From assembly GCA_038238915.1 (NCBI GenBank), contig JBBSFH010000005.1, positions 62,001 to 126,000 of the forward strand: a DNA stretch of 64,000 nt, in the 5' to 3' direction. The position numbers and the translations under genes were made by a program. Origin of the DNA: JAVVHE01 sp038238915. Lineage in GTDB: Bacteria; Pseudomonadota; Alphaproteobacteria; Sphingomonadales; Sphingomonadaceae. The notes under the pieces were generated by a model that saw only the letters and a program-made list of their open reading frames with translations, was not told where the DNA came from and did not search any database. Below are positions 1 to 9,003 of this stretch, piece by piece. How positions within the stretch are numbered: the stretch's first letter is position 1; each line of letters begins with the position of its first letter.

Positions 1-383
1 TTGGCGATGGTCTTGCGGTGTGGTCGGGCGATACGTTGCGACGCGACGCTGACGCACTGCATTATTTCGTCGGCCGCGATGATGAAATGATCAAGACGAG
101 CGGGCTGCGCGTTTCCCCCACCGACATCGAGGAGGCGGCGCACGCCACTGGCGCGGTGAGCGAGGCAGCGGCGTTCGGCGTGGCGGACGACGCGCTGGGC
201 CAGGCGATCGCGCTGTTCGCGGTCGCGGCGGGGGAGGGGGCGGCCGATCGTCTCGCCCACGGATTGGCGGCCGCGCTACCCACCTACATGCGCCCCGCGC
301 GCATCGAGTGGCGCGATGCCCTGCCGCGCAGCGCCAACGGCAAGATCGATCGCGCTGCATTGCGCGCCGAGTTGGGCGCATGA
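1..383 (+). CDS. Acyl-CoA ligase (AMP-forming), exosortase A-associated, C-terminal part
   Basis: The window opens inside this gene; reading frame 3 is open from base 3 and ends in TGA at 381-383, leaving 126 visible residues. They form the C-terminal lid domain of an adenylate-forming enzyme: the A8-type core YFVGRDDEMIK (GRxDxxIK, about residues 21-31 of the visible part) and, near the end, PRSANGKID, whose lysine is the A10 catalytic lysine. In this family the enzyme activates a carboxylic acid with ATP and loads it on CoA or a carrier protein. Its stop overlaps the next start (ATGA), and it sits at the head of an XrtA locus, where an acyl-CoA ligase of this kind usually precedes the PLP decarboxylase. 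The substrate is unknown. The start lies outside the window. Confidence 0.85.
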   Translation, partial: GDGLAVWSGDTLRRDADALHYFVGRDDEMIKTSGLRVSPTDIEEAAHATGAVSEAAAFGVADDALGQAIALFAVAAGEGAADRLAHGLAAALPTYMRPARIEWRDALPRSANGKIDRAALRAELGA

Positions 384-1612
384 CGATGCCGCTTCATCCC
401 GCGCGCGTGCCCGGCGGTTTTGGTGCACTGGGCAACGAGCTCGCCATCGCGGGCCGTGCGGCCAGCGACTGGGTGGCCGAGGCTGGCACGCCGCTATTCG
501 TCTACGATACCGCGCTGATCGCCGCGCGCATCGCCCGGCTGCGCGCAGCGCTCCCGGCGGGCATCGCGCTCCACTATGCGATCAAGGCCAATCCGATGCC
601 CGAGCTCGTCCGCTGGATGGCGGAGCGCGTGGATGGGCTGGACGTCGCTTCGGGAGGCGAGCTGGGCGTGGCGCTCGGAGCGGGGATGTCGCCGGAACGG
701 ATCAGTTTCGCAGGACCAGGCAAGCGCGACACCGAACTGGCGGCGGCGATCGCCGCGCGCGCGACGCTCAACATCGAGAGTGCGGGCGAACTAGAGCGTG
801 CGATCCACATCGCGGCTGAACTCGGCGTGCGGCCGCGCACCGCGCTGCGCATCAATCCCGATTTCGAGCTCAAGGCCTCCGGCATGCGCATGGGCGGCGG
901 CCCACGCCAGTTCGGTGTCGACGCCGATCAGGCCCCCGCCGTGCTCGGGCGCATGACTGAGGCGGGGGTGGATTTCCGCGGCTTCCAGATCTTCGCGGGT
1001 TCGCAGAATCTGAGCGCGTCCAGCCTGATCGAAACGCAGGCGCGAACGATCGCGCTCGCTGCAGATCTCGCCCGGCACGCGCCCGTGCCGCCGCCGCACG
1101 TCAACATAGGTGGTGGCTATGGCATCCCCTATTTCCCTGCCGATCGCCCGCTCGATCTGGAGGCGGTGGGGGCGGCGCTGGCCCACGCGATCGCCGCGCG
1201 ACCGCCCGTGCTCGCGCATACGCGCTTCATCGTCGAGCTCGGCCGCTATCTGGTGGGCGAGGCGGGCGTGTATCTGACGCGCGTGATCGATCGCAAGATC
1301 AGTCGCGGGGAGACGTTTCTGATCGTCGATGGCGGGCTGCATCACCAGCTCGCGGCTTCGGGGAATTTCGGGACCGTGATCCGGCGCAACTATCCGCTCG
1401 CAAACGCCAGTCGCTTCACGATGCCAAGTGTTGAAATCGTTAACGTGGTTGGCTGCCTGTGTACCCCGCTCGACCGACTGGGCGAAGCGGTGGCGCTGCC
1501 GCACACGCAGGTCGGTGATCTGATCGCGGTGTTCATGGCGGGTGCCTACGGCCTGAGCGCCAGCCCAACCGCGTTTCTGGGTCATCCCGCACCGGGCGAA
1601 AGGCTGGCATAA
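380..1612 (+). CDS. Pyridoxal-phosphate-dependent decarboxylase, exosortase A-associated
   Basis: The 410-aa protein belongs to the ornithine/diaminopimelate decarboxylase fold type III. HYAIKAN carries the PLP lysine (K69), the glycine-rich phosphate loop reads GGGYGIPYF, and the second active-site segment CLCTPLDRLGE supplies the Cys and Asp from the partner subunit. The frame is open from 308, but ATG 380 is chosen because it overlaps the upstream stop as ATGA and starts just before the conserved region; ATG 386 is possible. It is the usual partner of the upstream acyl-CoA ligase in XrtA loci. No acyl carrier protein gene follows here, although one often lies nearby in such loci. The amino-acid substrate cannot be read from sequence. 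Confidence 0.87.
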   Translation: MTMPLHPARVPGGFGALGNELAIAGRAASDWVAEAGTPLFVYDTALIAARIARLRAALPAGIALHYAIKANPMPELVRWMAERVDGLDVASGGELGVALGAGMSPERISFAGPGKRDTELAAAIAARATLNIESAGELERAIHIAAELGVRPRTALRINPDFELKASGMRMGGGPRQFGVDADQAPAVLGRMTEAGVDFRGFQIFAGSQNLSASSLIETQARTIALAADLARHAPVPPPHVNIGGGYGIPYFPADRPLDLEAVGAALAHAIAARPPVLAHTRFIVELGRYLVGEAGVYLTRVIDRKISRGETFLIVDGGLHHQLAASGNFGTVIRRNYPLANASRFTMPSVEIVNVVGCLCTPLDRLGEAVALPHTQVGDLIAVFMAGAYGLSASPTAFLGHPAPGERLA

Positions 1613-1659
1613 CCGTGCCGCACCGCAGCATGGATGTCGGTAACGCGTCCCCCGACTGG

Positions 1660-1686
1660 TTGACATCGGCGGACCGCGCGCACAAT
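1660..1686 (+). promoter_or_regulatory. Candidate sigma-70-type promoter for the export/chain-length operon
   Basis: In the 85-bp gap before the export lipoprotein a perfect -35 hexamer TTGACA lies at 1660-1665. A weak -10-like CACAAT follows at 1681-1686 with a short 15-bp spacer. Transcription from here would leave almost no leader for an ATG at 1698 but a normal leader for ATG 1728, which supports the start chosen for that gene. The poor -10 and short spacer keep confidence low. Confidence 0.35.
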
Positions 1687-1727
1687 GCGGACGTGTAATG
1701 GCGGGGCCCAGTACGACGAGGTCGATC

Positions 1728-2384
1728 ATGATTGCGCGTGGTTTTGAACGGGTTGGGCTGGTGGCGAGCATTGCGGCCACGCTTTCGGTGTCTCTTGCGG
1801 GCTGTTCGCAACAGGTTCGCGGCACGACTCAATTGCCGACCGCAAGTTATTCCGCGCGCGGGGAAACGCTGCCGCAGAGCTATATCATCGGTCCGCTCGA
1901 CCGGATTCAGATTTTCGTCTGGAAGAACCCCGAACTGACGACGACGGTGGAGGTCCGCCCCGATGGGCGCATCACAACGCCGCTGATCGCCGACTTGCCC
2001 GCAGCAGGCAAAACCCCCGCGCAGTTGGGGGAGGACATCAAGGTCAAACTGTCGGAATTCATCCAGAACCCCAACGTTCAGGTCATCGTACAGTCGTTCA
2101 GTGGGCCGTTCTCGCAGCAGGTGCGGGTGCTCGGCGAGGCTGCGCGCCCGGCCGCCATTCCCTATCGCGCCAACATGACCTTGCTGGACGTGATGATTGC
2201 GGCAGGCGGACTGACCCAATATGCGGCCGGGAACCGGGCCACGCTGCTTCGCACCGACCGGTCGACCGGAACGCAGAAGCAGTATGCGCTCAAGATCGGT
2301 CGGCTGATCAAGGATGGTAAGGCTGAGTATAACGTCGCGATTCAGCCGGGCGACGTGATCATTATTCCGCAGACGCTGTTCTAG
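1728..2384 (+). CDS. XrtA-associated polysaccharide export lipoprotein (Wza/OtnA-like)
   Basis: The 218-aa outer-membrane auxiliary protein has a lipoprotein signal: basic n-region, hydrophobic stretch and lipobox LAGC (Cys at about residue 26). It is followed by a Poly_export domain (YIIGPLDRIQIFVWKNPEL onward) and an SLBB-like segment (VRVLGEAARP to GDVIIIPQ). Short Wza-type proteins of this size are typical of PEP-CTERM/XrtA loci and form the export channel for the polysaccharide. ATG 1698 is in frame, but 1728 gives a compact signal peptide and has GACGAGG six bases upstream. It precedes the Wzz-like and kinase genes, as usual for this export machine. Confidence 0.9.
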   Translation: MIARGFERVGLVASIAATLSVSLAGCSQQVRGTTQLPTASYSARGETLPQSYIIGPLDRIQIFVWKNPELTTTVEVRPDGRITTPLIADLPAAGKTPAQLGEDIKVKLSEFIQNPNVQVIVQSFSGPFSQQVRVLGEAARPAAIPYRANMTLLDVMIAAGGLTQYAAGNRATLLRTDRSTGTQKQYALKIGRLIKDGKAEYNVAIQPGDVIIIPQTLF

Positions 2385-2415
2385 TCTCGCCAGGCATTCA
2401 CGAAGGAGTTTGGTG

Positions 2416-4023
2416 ATGGAAGCGATGGTCCAGCAGGTGCGCGCCACGCTGTACGGCATGTGGCGGCAGCGCTGGTACGGGTTGGCGGCGCTGTGGATCG
2501 TGTGCGTTGCGGGTTGGATCGCGGTTTCGTTCATTCCCAACAGTTATCAGTCAACGGCGCGCGTATATGTGCGCTACAACGGTCTCCTGCCTTCGGTTAC
2601 AGGCGTGGCGCCCAAGGGCGTCGGACAACTCGATCAGGTCGATGTGGTTCGCCAGACGCTGACCTCCCGGCCCAACCTGGAGAAAGTGCTGCGCCGCACC
2701 GATCTGGATCTTTCGGGCGTCGATAGCGCTTCGCTGGATGGCATGATCGCGGACATGGTCACTAAAATCAGCGTCGCCCCCCAAGGTCGCGATAATCTGT
2801 ACGCGCTCGCTTTTACTGCGGACAATCCCAAGCTCGGCGACAAGGCGCGCGCGCAGTTCGCGCAGCGGGTGGTGCAGAACCTGATCGATCTGTTTGTCGA
2901 GGACAATGTCGCCTCGGGTCGGGATAGCCTGATCGAAGCCAGCCATTTTCTCGACGAGCAGATCGCCGCGCGCGAAAAGCAGCTCGAAGACGCCGAGGCC
3001 AAGAAGGCGGCGTTCGACCAGAAGTTCTTCGATCAAATCCCAGGCGAGGGCGACATAACGGCACGCATGAACCAGTCCCGGACCGAACTCGACAAGGCCG
3101 GACAGGAACTGGTGCAGGCGCAGGGCTCGCTGCGCGCGCTGCAGTCGCAGCTTTCGAGCACGCCGGCCACGATCAATGCGCCATTGTTCAACAGTCCGCG
3201 CGCTTCGGCCAATTTCGGTACGGGTACGCGGTTCGATCCAACGTCCACGCAGGGGCGTATCGAGCTGCTTGAACGCTCGATCACCGATGGGTTGTCGCGC
3301 GGCGATACCGAAAAGCATCCCGATATCGTCGCTGCGCGCGCGCAGATCGGCCGTTTGAAGGTCGATCTGGAAAAGGAGCCCAAGTCCAAGGACGGCGCGC
3401 CCGCTGCCGAGGCTGCCGCTGCGCAGGCCAATCCGGTGTACGTCAATCTTCGCGGGCTGCTGTTCGAAAAGGAGAGTTCGGTCGCCGCGCTCACCGCACG
3501 GCGCTCTCAGCTTCAGCGCTATGTCGCGGAACTGCGCGGCAAGCAGACCAGTGCGCCCGATGTGGTCGCTCAGCAGGCCAAGCTGACGCGCGACTATGAT
3601 ATTCTGAAGACCGGCTATGATAACCTGCTGCGTTCGCGCGAACAGGTGCGGTTGCGCGGCGACATCTCGAACCAGACCAAGGAGGTCGAGTTCCGCACGG
3701 TCGATCCGCCGACGCTCGATGCGAAGCCCGTCGCCCCGAACCGGCCACTGCTGCTTTCGCTGGTGATGTTGGGCGGGCTGGTGGCGGGTGGCGCAGTGGC
3801 GTTCGGCGCGAGTCAGCTCAAACCTTTCTACGTGAGCGAGGAAAGACTGACCGCGGACACGGGACTGCCCGTTCTCGGATCGGTTGGCGAGGTGGTAAGC
3901 AACGTAACGCGCCGCCGCGAACGGCGCGTCACGATGGGTTTCCTCGGTGCGACCGCCGGTGCCGTCGGCTTGTACGCAGTGATGATGGCGATCAACGTGC
4001 TGCGCAGCGCGGGTCGCGCATGA
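2416..4023 (+). CDS. XrtA system polysaccharide chain-length determinant (Wzz-like)
   Basis: The 535-aa inner-membrane protein has an N-terminal membrane segment (about residues 20-40) followed by a Wzz-type periplasmic domain. A long charged helical middle (about 160-400, with EKQLEDAEAKKAA-like heptads) suggests a coiled coil. A second membrane segment lies near 440-465 and a third hydrophobic segment at the C-terminus, after a basic stretch RRRERR. The family sets polymer length and partners the cytoplasmic tyrosine kinase encoded next. ATG 2416 is chosen over upstream TTG/GTG because AAGGAG lies seven bases before it. The kinase domain is not fused here but encoded separately. Confidence 0.9.
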   Translation: MEAMVQQVRATLYGMWRQRWYGLAALWIVCVAGWIAVSFIPNSYQSTARVYVRYNGLLPSVTGVAPKGVGQLDQVDVVRQTLTSRPNLEKVLRRTDLDLSGVDSASLDGMIADMVTKISVAPQGRDNLYALAFTADNPKLGDKARAQFAQRVVQNLIDLFVEDNVASGRDSLIEASHFLDEQIAAREKQLEDAEAKKAAFDQKFFDQIPGEGDITARMNQSRTELDKAGQELVQAQGSLRALQSQLSSTPATINAPLFNSPRASANFGTGTRFDPTSTQGRIELLERSITDGLSRGDTEKHPDIVAARAQIGRLKVDLEKEPKSKDGAPAAEAAAAQANPVYVNLRGLLFEKESSVAALTARRSQLQRYVAELRGKQTSAPDVVAQQAKLTRDYDILKTGYDNLLRSREQVRLRGDISNQTKEVEFRTVDPPTLDAKPVAPNRPLLLSLVMLGGLVAGGAVAFGASQLKPFYVSEERLTADTGLPVLGSVGEVVSNVTRRRERRVTMGFLGATAGAVGLYAVMMAINVLRSAGRA

Positions 4024-4063
4024 ACGCGGTCGCGGGTCTGAACGGCGAACGGGAATTCGTGTG

Positions 4064-5071
4064 ATGGACAAGTCTGGTCAATCAATTCTGGAACGCGCGG
4101 CCGCTGCGGCGCGCGCCGATACCGGCGCGACCGCGCCCGCCATCACCCCGGCGGTTCCAGCGGGTGCGTCGGTTGTCGAGCGTGCGGCAGCGCGAGCCGC
4201 CAACCCGCCCCCGCGGCCGGTATCGTTTGCACAGACGCAGGAAAATAATGCGAACGCTTCGGCGGGCGCGACTCCCTTCGCCTATCCCGACGCACCGGGT
4301 CTGTTGGCACCCCGCGCCACACCACCAGCCGGTTCGAGAGCGCCACGCCGCGGCACGATCGATTTCGCGCGCCTCGCCGCGCGTGGCTATATTACGCCCG
4401 ACGCCGCGCAATCGCTGACTGCCGAGGAGTTTCGGCTGATCAAGCGCCAATTGCTCGCCAATGCCGCCGCGCGCGGCCCGGGTGCGATCCACAACGCCAA
4501 TCTGATCCTGGTGGGATCGGCGATGCCCGCAGAGGGCAAGACCTTCTGCGCGATCAACCTCGCACTTTCGATCGCCGCCGAGCGCGATCTGACCGTGTTG
4601 CTGGTCGATGCGGACGTGTCCAAGCCCGAGATTGTGTCGCGGCTCGGGCTCGAGGGCGGTCCCGGATTGATCGATGTAGTGGCAGACCGCACGCTCGACA
4701 TTGGCGACTGCCTCGTGCGCACCAATATTCCTAATCTGACCGTGCTTCCGGCGGGTCGCCCGCACGGGCTTACCACCGAACTGTTCGCGTCCGAGCGCAT
4801 GGTCGATCTGATCGAGGAAATCGCGCGTCGATACACCGATCGCATCGTCGTGTTCGATTCGCCACCCGCGCTGGTCACATCCGCGGCTTCGGTGCTGGCC
4901 GGCCTTGTCGGGCAGGTGGTGTTCGTCGTCGCCGCCGAACTCACGCGCGAGGCTGAACTGAAGGAAGGGCTGGCGATGATGTCGGGCTGCCCCAATGTGC
5001 AGCTCCTCCTCAATCGCTCGCGCTTTTTCCCGGGTGCGCGCCGGTTCGCAGCGCACGATTATTACGCATGA
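4064..5071 (+). CDS. XrtA-associated tyrosine autokinase (BY-kinase)
   Basis: The 335-aa protein has a disordered Ala/Pro-rich N-terminal third and a C-terminal BY-kinase ATPase domain: Walker A GSAMPAEGKTF (Lys about 159), Walker A' VLLVDADV and Walker B IVVFDSPP. It phosphorylates itself on tyrosine and controls polymerisation through the upstream Wzz-like protein. The C-terminal tyrosine tail is short, ending in DYYA rather than a long Tyr cluster. GTG 4061 is an alternative start three bases earlier. Its TGA overlaps the next ATG (ATGA), which implies translational coupling to the beta-barrel gene. Confidence 0.88.
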   Translation: MDKSGQSILERAAAAARADTGATAPAITPAVPAGASVVERAAARAANPPPRPVSFAQTQENNANASAGATPFAYPDAPGLLAPRATPPAGSRAPRRGTIDFARLAARGYITPDAAQSLTAEEFRLIKRQLLANAAARGPGAIHNANLILVGSAMPAEGKTFCAINLALSIAAERDLTVLLVDADVSKPEIVSRLGLEGGPGLIDVVADRTLDIGDCLVRTNIPNLTVLPAGRPHGLTTELFASERMVDLIEEIARRYTDRIVVFDSPPALVTSAASVLAGLVGQVVFVVAAELTREAELKEGLAMMSGCPNVQLLLNRSRFFPGARRFAAHDYYA

Positions 5072-7026
5072 CCAAGGTGCGGGGCCGCCGCGTCCGCGCT
5101 GCCGCGCTCGCCACCGTGGCCCTGCTGGTGATGGCGGACCCGCTCGCCGCGCAGAGTTCGCGCGCGCCGCCGCTCGATAGGTCGGGGCGGACGCGCGATC
5201 CGTTCCAGACCGATTTCGGCGGCGTCGATCCCCTTGCGCGCGGCGCGGGCTTCAAGCCGTTCATCGAAGTCGCCGAGCGTGCGAGCATCAGCCGCAACTT
5301 CCGCCTGTTCGGTGAGCTGACCGCCGGAGCGTCGGCGTTTATCAACCGCGACCGCGCCCAGGGAACGGCCTATGTGCGCGTGACTTACCGCGAGCCCGAG
5401 ATCGGCCGCGGCGGCAACCAGTTCACCGTCAACGGACTGGGGCGGGGCACGTTCGATGTCGTGCCCAGCCGCCTGTTCCTCGATCTCAGCGCATACGCCG
5501 CCGCGACCCCGCGCGATGTCGCCAGGGGTGTCACGATCGATCCACAGAACCAGACGGGAAATCTCAGCCAGATCTATTATCTGAGCGCACAGCCCCGTTT
5601 CCAGCGCGAGATCGGCGACCTGGCGATCTTCACCGCGAACTACCGCGCCGCCTACACCGGGGTCAGCAACCGATTTGGCGGCGGTCGCGGCGGCGGCACC
5701 AGCAATGGCGGCAATTCGGCGACCGGGCTCCGGCTGCAGCCGCTATCGGACACCTTCTCGCAATCGGCCGAGGCGAGTTTGTCGAACCAGCCGCGCGACG
5801 GGCGCTTCGTGATCAAGCTGACCGGGCGAGTGAGCGGTGAGGAGCAGAAGCGGCTCGAGCAGCGCTTCCGCACGCGGGTCGGCAATGCGGACATCACCTA
5901 CGTCCTGACGCGCCCGATCGCGCTCCTCGGCAATGTCGGCTACGAGGATTATCGCAGTTCGCAGCAATCGGTCCTGCGCAGCCTCATCTACGTCACGGAT
6001 ATTCCGCCCGCGCTGGTGCCGACGGCATCCTTGATCAACGATCCAACGCTGTTCATTTCCAGTTTCTTTCACAGTCCGGTTTTTCTGTTCAATGATCCGC
6101 TGGGCAACGGCCGCTATCTTGGCCAAGGCTTCTCCTCTACGCGTGACCTGACCGATCCGCACCTGATCTCGCGTCCGGGGATTCCTGGGCCGATTGTGGC
6201 TGATTTCACGCCGGTGCTGAACAGTTTCGGCGATTTCACCGGCGATCCCAGGGGGCCGCGCCAGGTGACCTACGCGCAGAAGGGTCTCGTCTGGAACGCG
6301 GGCTTCCGCTACACGCCGACGCGGCGCACCCTGTTCGAAATTCGTGCAGGACAGCGGTTCGCCGACGTAACCGTCACCGGCAGGCTGTCGCAAGCATTCC
6401 GCAACGGTCTGACGATCACCGGCAGCCTCTCGGATGGCATCGAGACCTTCAGCTCGATCCTGAGCAAGACGATCAACGGCATCACGACGAGCTTCGTTTC
6501 GAACGGCCGCAGGGGCGGCGCGCTCGGCGGCTGCGTGCGCGGCGTCGATCCGACGACGACAACCGGCTGTCTCGACAACGAGACGCAATCGGTTTCGTCG
6601 GGCGTCTTCCGCAGCCGCTACGCGCGCATTGGTGCGAACTGGAATCGCGGCAAAACCAGTTACAACATCGAATATAGCTATAATAACCGCCGCTATCTCG
6701 ACGCGGGTGCGTCGGTCGCGCCCGGCATCCCGATCGATCCGACCCTCGTCAGTCGCGAAGACATCACCCAGCGCATTTACGCCGATGTCGAGCATCGGCT
6801 CGACAATCGGCAGACGATCCAGGTCGGCGCGTTCGTCGGAGTATATGATCTCGGGCTGGTGCGGCCCGCCAGCGATAGCTACCTCGGCGCGGACGCGCGC
6901 TATAATCTGCACGTCAACCGCGCATTCGACATTTTTGCCTCGGCCTCACTTACGCAGCGATTCTCGGGGCGGACTGGCGATAACGCTTTCAGTTCGGTCG
7001 CCGTCGGCGCGCGGTACAATTTCTAG
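5068..7026 (+). CDS. XrtA/PEP-CTERM-associated outer-membrane beta-barrel protein
   Basis: The 652-aa protein begins with a signal peptide (hydrophobic stretch to about residue 28, ending PLAAQ). The rest is rich in alternating aromatic/polar beta-strand patterns and ends VAVGARYNF, with the terminal Phe typical of BamA-dependent outer-membrane proteins. Position (after the kinase, before the ATPase) and length fit the outer-membrane beta-barrel family found in PEP-CTERM/XrtA polysaccharide loci. Its molecular role is not established; passage or assembly of polymer at the outer membrane is an inference. It contains Gly/Asn-rich loops near residues 205-220. Confidence 0.82.
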   Translation: MTKVRGRRVRAAALATVALLVMADPLAAQSSRAPPLDRSGRTRDPFQTDFGGVDPLARGAGFKPFIEVAERASISRNFRLFGELTAGASAFINRDRAQGTAYVRVTYREPEIGRGGNQFTVNGLGRGTFDVVPSRLFLDLSAYAAATPRDVARGVTIDPQNQTGNLSQIYYLSAQPRFQREIGDLAIFTANYRAAYTGVSNRFGGGRGGGTSNGGNSATGLRLQPLSDTFSQSAEASLSNQPRDGRFVIKLTGRVSGEEQKRLEQRFRTRVGNADITYVLTRPIALLGNVGYEDYRSSQQSVLRSLIYVTDIPPALVPTASLINDPTLFISSFFHSPVFLFNDPLGNGRYLGQGFSSTRDLTDPHLISRPGIPGPIVADFTPVLNSFGDFTGDPRGPRQVTYAQKGLVWNAGFRYTPTRRTLFEIRAGQRFADVTVTGRLSQAFRNGLTITGSLSDGIETFSSILSKTINGITTSFVSNGRRGGALGGCVRGVDPTTTTGCLDNETQSVSSGVFRSRYARIGANWNRGKTSYNIEYSYNNRRYLDAGASVAPGIPIDPTLVSREDITQRIYADVEHRLDNRQTIQVGAFVGVYDLGLVRPASDSYLGADARYNLHVNRAFDIFASASLTQRFSGRTGDNAFSSVAVGARYNF

Positions 7027-7045
7027 GCTTCAGGAACCGCGCATC

Positions 7046-8086
7046 ATGTATACCGAGTTTTACCGCCTGAACGGTCGCCCGTTCCAGCTCACTCCCGATC
7101 CGCGCTTCTATTTCGATAGCGCCACGCACCGCAAAGCGATGGCGTATCTGACGTTCGGCCTGCAGCAGGGTGAGGGTTTCATCATCATCACTGGCGATAT
7201 CGGCGCGGGCAAGACCACGCTTGTCGGCCATTTGATGGAGACGGTCGACAAGACCAAGCTGGTCGCCGCCAAGATCGTCACCACCCAGCTCGACGCCGAT
7301 AGCATGTTGCGCATGGTCGCGGCCGCGTTCGGGCTCGCGGTCGATGGGCTGGACAAGGCGCAGATCCTGACGCGCATCGAACATTTCCTGCGGGCGCACC
7401 ATCGCGACGGCCGGCGCGTTCTGCTGATCGTTGACGAGGTACAGAACCTGCCCATCGCCGCGCTCGAAGAATTGCGGATGCTGAGCAATTTCCAGCAGGG
7501 TGAACGCGCGCTGCTTCAGACTTTCCTGCTTGGTCAGCCCGAGTTCCGCGATCATCTCGCCGCCGCGCCCGAACTCGAACAATTGCGTCAGCGCGTGATC
7601 GCCACGCATCATCTTGAACCGATGACACGCGAAGAGCTGCCGAATTATATCGAACATCGGCTGAAAACCGTGGGCTGGCGCGGCAATCCAAGTTTCACGG
7701 TGCCCGCGTTCGACGCGATGTTCGATTACACGGCGGGCGTGCCGCGCCGCGTGAATAATCTTGCGAGCCGCGTCCTGCTGTTCGGCGCACTCGAGGAAAA
7801 GCGCGAGATTGATGGCCCGCTGGTTGGTGAAGTGATCGAGGATCTGCGCCGCGATACCGCGCATGGTGGCGGTCCCGAAGCGCTCACGGCTGCGACCCCG
7901 CTCGGCCAGGGCAATGTGCCGCCCAAGATGGTCACTGCAGGGGTGGCCCCTGCTGGCGACGCTGACATGGCTCGCAGAATTGAAACATTGGAACGCTATG
8001 CGCGAACGCACGATCGCACGCTGCGCGAACTGCTCGACGTGATCGCGGCGTGGGGCACCGACGAGGGCGAGGCGGCGGTGGCGTGA
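7046..8086 (+). CDS. XrtA-associated AAA ATPase (ExeA/GspA-like)
   Basis: The 346-aa ATPase begins MYTEFYRLNGRPFQLTPDP, the family start. It has Walker A GDIGAGKTTL (about residues 49-58) and Walker B VLLIVDEVQNL, followed by a lid/sensor region (GVPRRVNNLASR). The last part is Ala/Gly-rich and ends in a helical tail. The frame is open from 6629, but that part shadows the beta-barrel gene; ATG 7046 has AGGA about nine bases upstream and matches the family N-terminus. ExeA-like ATPases in XrtA loci are thought to power assembly or transport of the polysaccharide system; the exact role is unknown. Confidence 0.9.
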   Translation: MYTEFYRLNGRPFQLTPDPRFYFDSATHRKAMAYLTFGLQQGEGFIIITGDIGAGKTTLVGHLMETVDKTKLVAAKIVTTQLDADSMLRMVAAAFGLAVDGLDKAQILTRIEHFLRAHHRDGRRVLLIVDEVQNLPIAALEELRMLSNFQQGERALLQTFLLGQPEFRDHLAAAPELEQLRQRVIATHHLEPMTREELPNYIEHRLKTVGWRGNPSFTVPAFDAMFDYTAGVPRRVNNLASRVLLFGALEEKREIDGPLVGEVIEDLRRDTAHGGGPEALTAATPLGQGNVPPKMVTAGVAPAGDADMARRIETLERYARTHDRTLRELLDVIAAWGTDEGEAAVA

Positions 8087-8109
8087 GGGCGCGGTAACGG
8101 GAGACGGAT

Positions 8110-9003
8110 ATGCGCGCCATTATCGACAACCCGAACGTGAACGCTCCGATCGTCAACGCAATGTCGGTCGACATCGAGGAATATTTCCAGGTCGGTGCGT
8201 TCGAAAACACGATCGCGCGTGCGGACTGGGGGAATATCGGCAGTCGAGTCGAACATAACACCGGCCGGGTGCTCGATCTCTACGCGCAGGCGGGGATTAA
8301 GGCGACGTTTTTCACGCTCGGCTGGGTTGCCGAGCGTCACCCGCGCCTCATCCGGCGCATCGTCGCCGAGGGCCATGAACTGGCTTCGCACGGGTATGCG
8401 CACGACCGGGTGACCAGTTTCACGCCCGATCAGTTCCGCGCCGATCTGCGCCGCGCGCGCGGGCTGCTGGAGGATGCGGGCGGGGTGGCGATCCGGGGGT
8501 ACCGCGCGCCGAGCTTTTCGATCGGCAAGGCCAACGCGTGGGCGCTGCAGGTGCTTGGCGACGAGGGCTATGCCTATTCGTCTTCGGTCGCGCCGATCGC
8601 GCACGATCATTATGGCTGGCCGGACGCGCCCAGGTTCGCGCACAAACCCGTCGCCGGGAGCGATCTGATCGAGGTACCGATCACCACCGCGCGCGTCGGG
8701 GGCCGCCTCATGAGTTTTGGCGGCGGCTTTTTCCGGCTGTTCCCCTACGCGTTCGCGCATTGGGCGATGGGGCAGGTCAACCGGCGCGAGCGCCAGGCGT
8801 CGGTGTTCTATTTCCACCCGTGGGAGATCGATCCCGATCAGCCGCGTGTCGAAGGCGCGCCGATCAAATCGCGCATCCGCCATTACACCAATCTGGAAGC
8901 GATGGCGGGCAAGCTCGCGCGGCTGATGCGCGATTTCCGCTGGGACCGGATGGATCGGGTTTTCCTCGGCGAAGTTGCTGCCCCGGTCGCCCGCGCGGCG
9001 TGA
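8110..9003 (+). CDS. XrtA-associated polysaccharide deacetylase (CE4, DUF3473)
   Basis: The 297-aa NodB-homology enzyme carries motif 1 SVDIEEYF (two metal/catalytic acids), motif 2 HELASHGYAHD (metal His pair) and motif 3 RGYRAPSFSI. FHPWEID in the C-terminal DUF3473-type extension is typical of the XrtA subgroup. It would remove acetyl groups from the polymer or its lipid-linked precursor. GGGAGA precedes the ATG. It overlaps the FemAB-like gene by GTGA. No signal peptide is visible, so it probably acts on the cytoplasmic side. Confidence 0.9.
   Translation: MRAIIDNPNVNAPIVNAMSVDIEEYFQVGAFENTIARADWGNIGSRVEHNTGRVLDLYAQAGIKATFFTLGWVAERHPRLIRRIVAEGHELASHGYAHDRVTSFTPDQFRADLRRARGLLEDAGGVAIRGYRAPSFSIGKANAWALQVLGDEGYAYSSSVAPIAHDHYGWPDAPRFAHKPVAGSDLIEVPITTARVGGRLMSFGGGFFRLFPYAFAHWAMGQVNRRERQASVFYFHPWEIDPDQPRVEGAPIKSRIRHYTNLEAMAGKLARLMRDFRWDRMDRVFLGEVAAPVARAA

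Noticed and set aside
5068..8086. Start of the AAA ATPase at 6629, giving a 485-aa protein overlapping the beta-barrel gene
   Set aside because: The extra 139 residues are Arg/Ser-rich shadow sequence; the family N-terminus begins at ATG 7046 with its own ribosome site.
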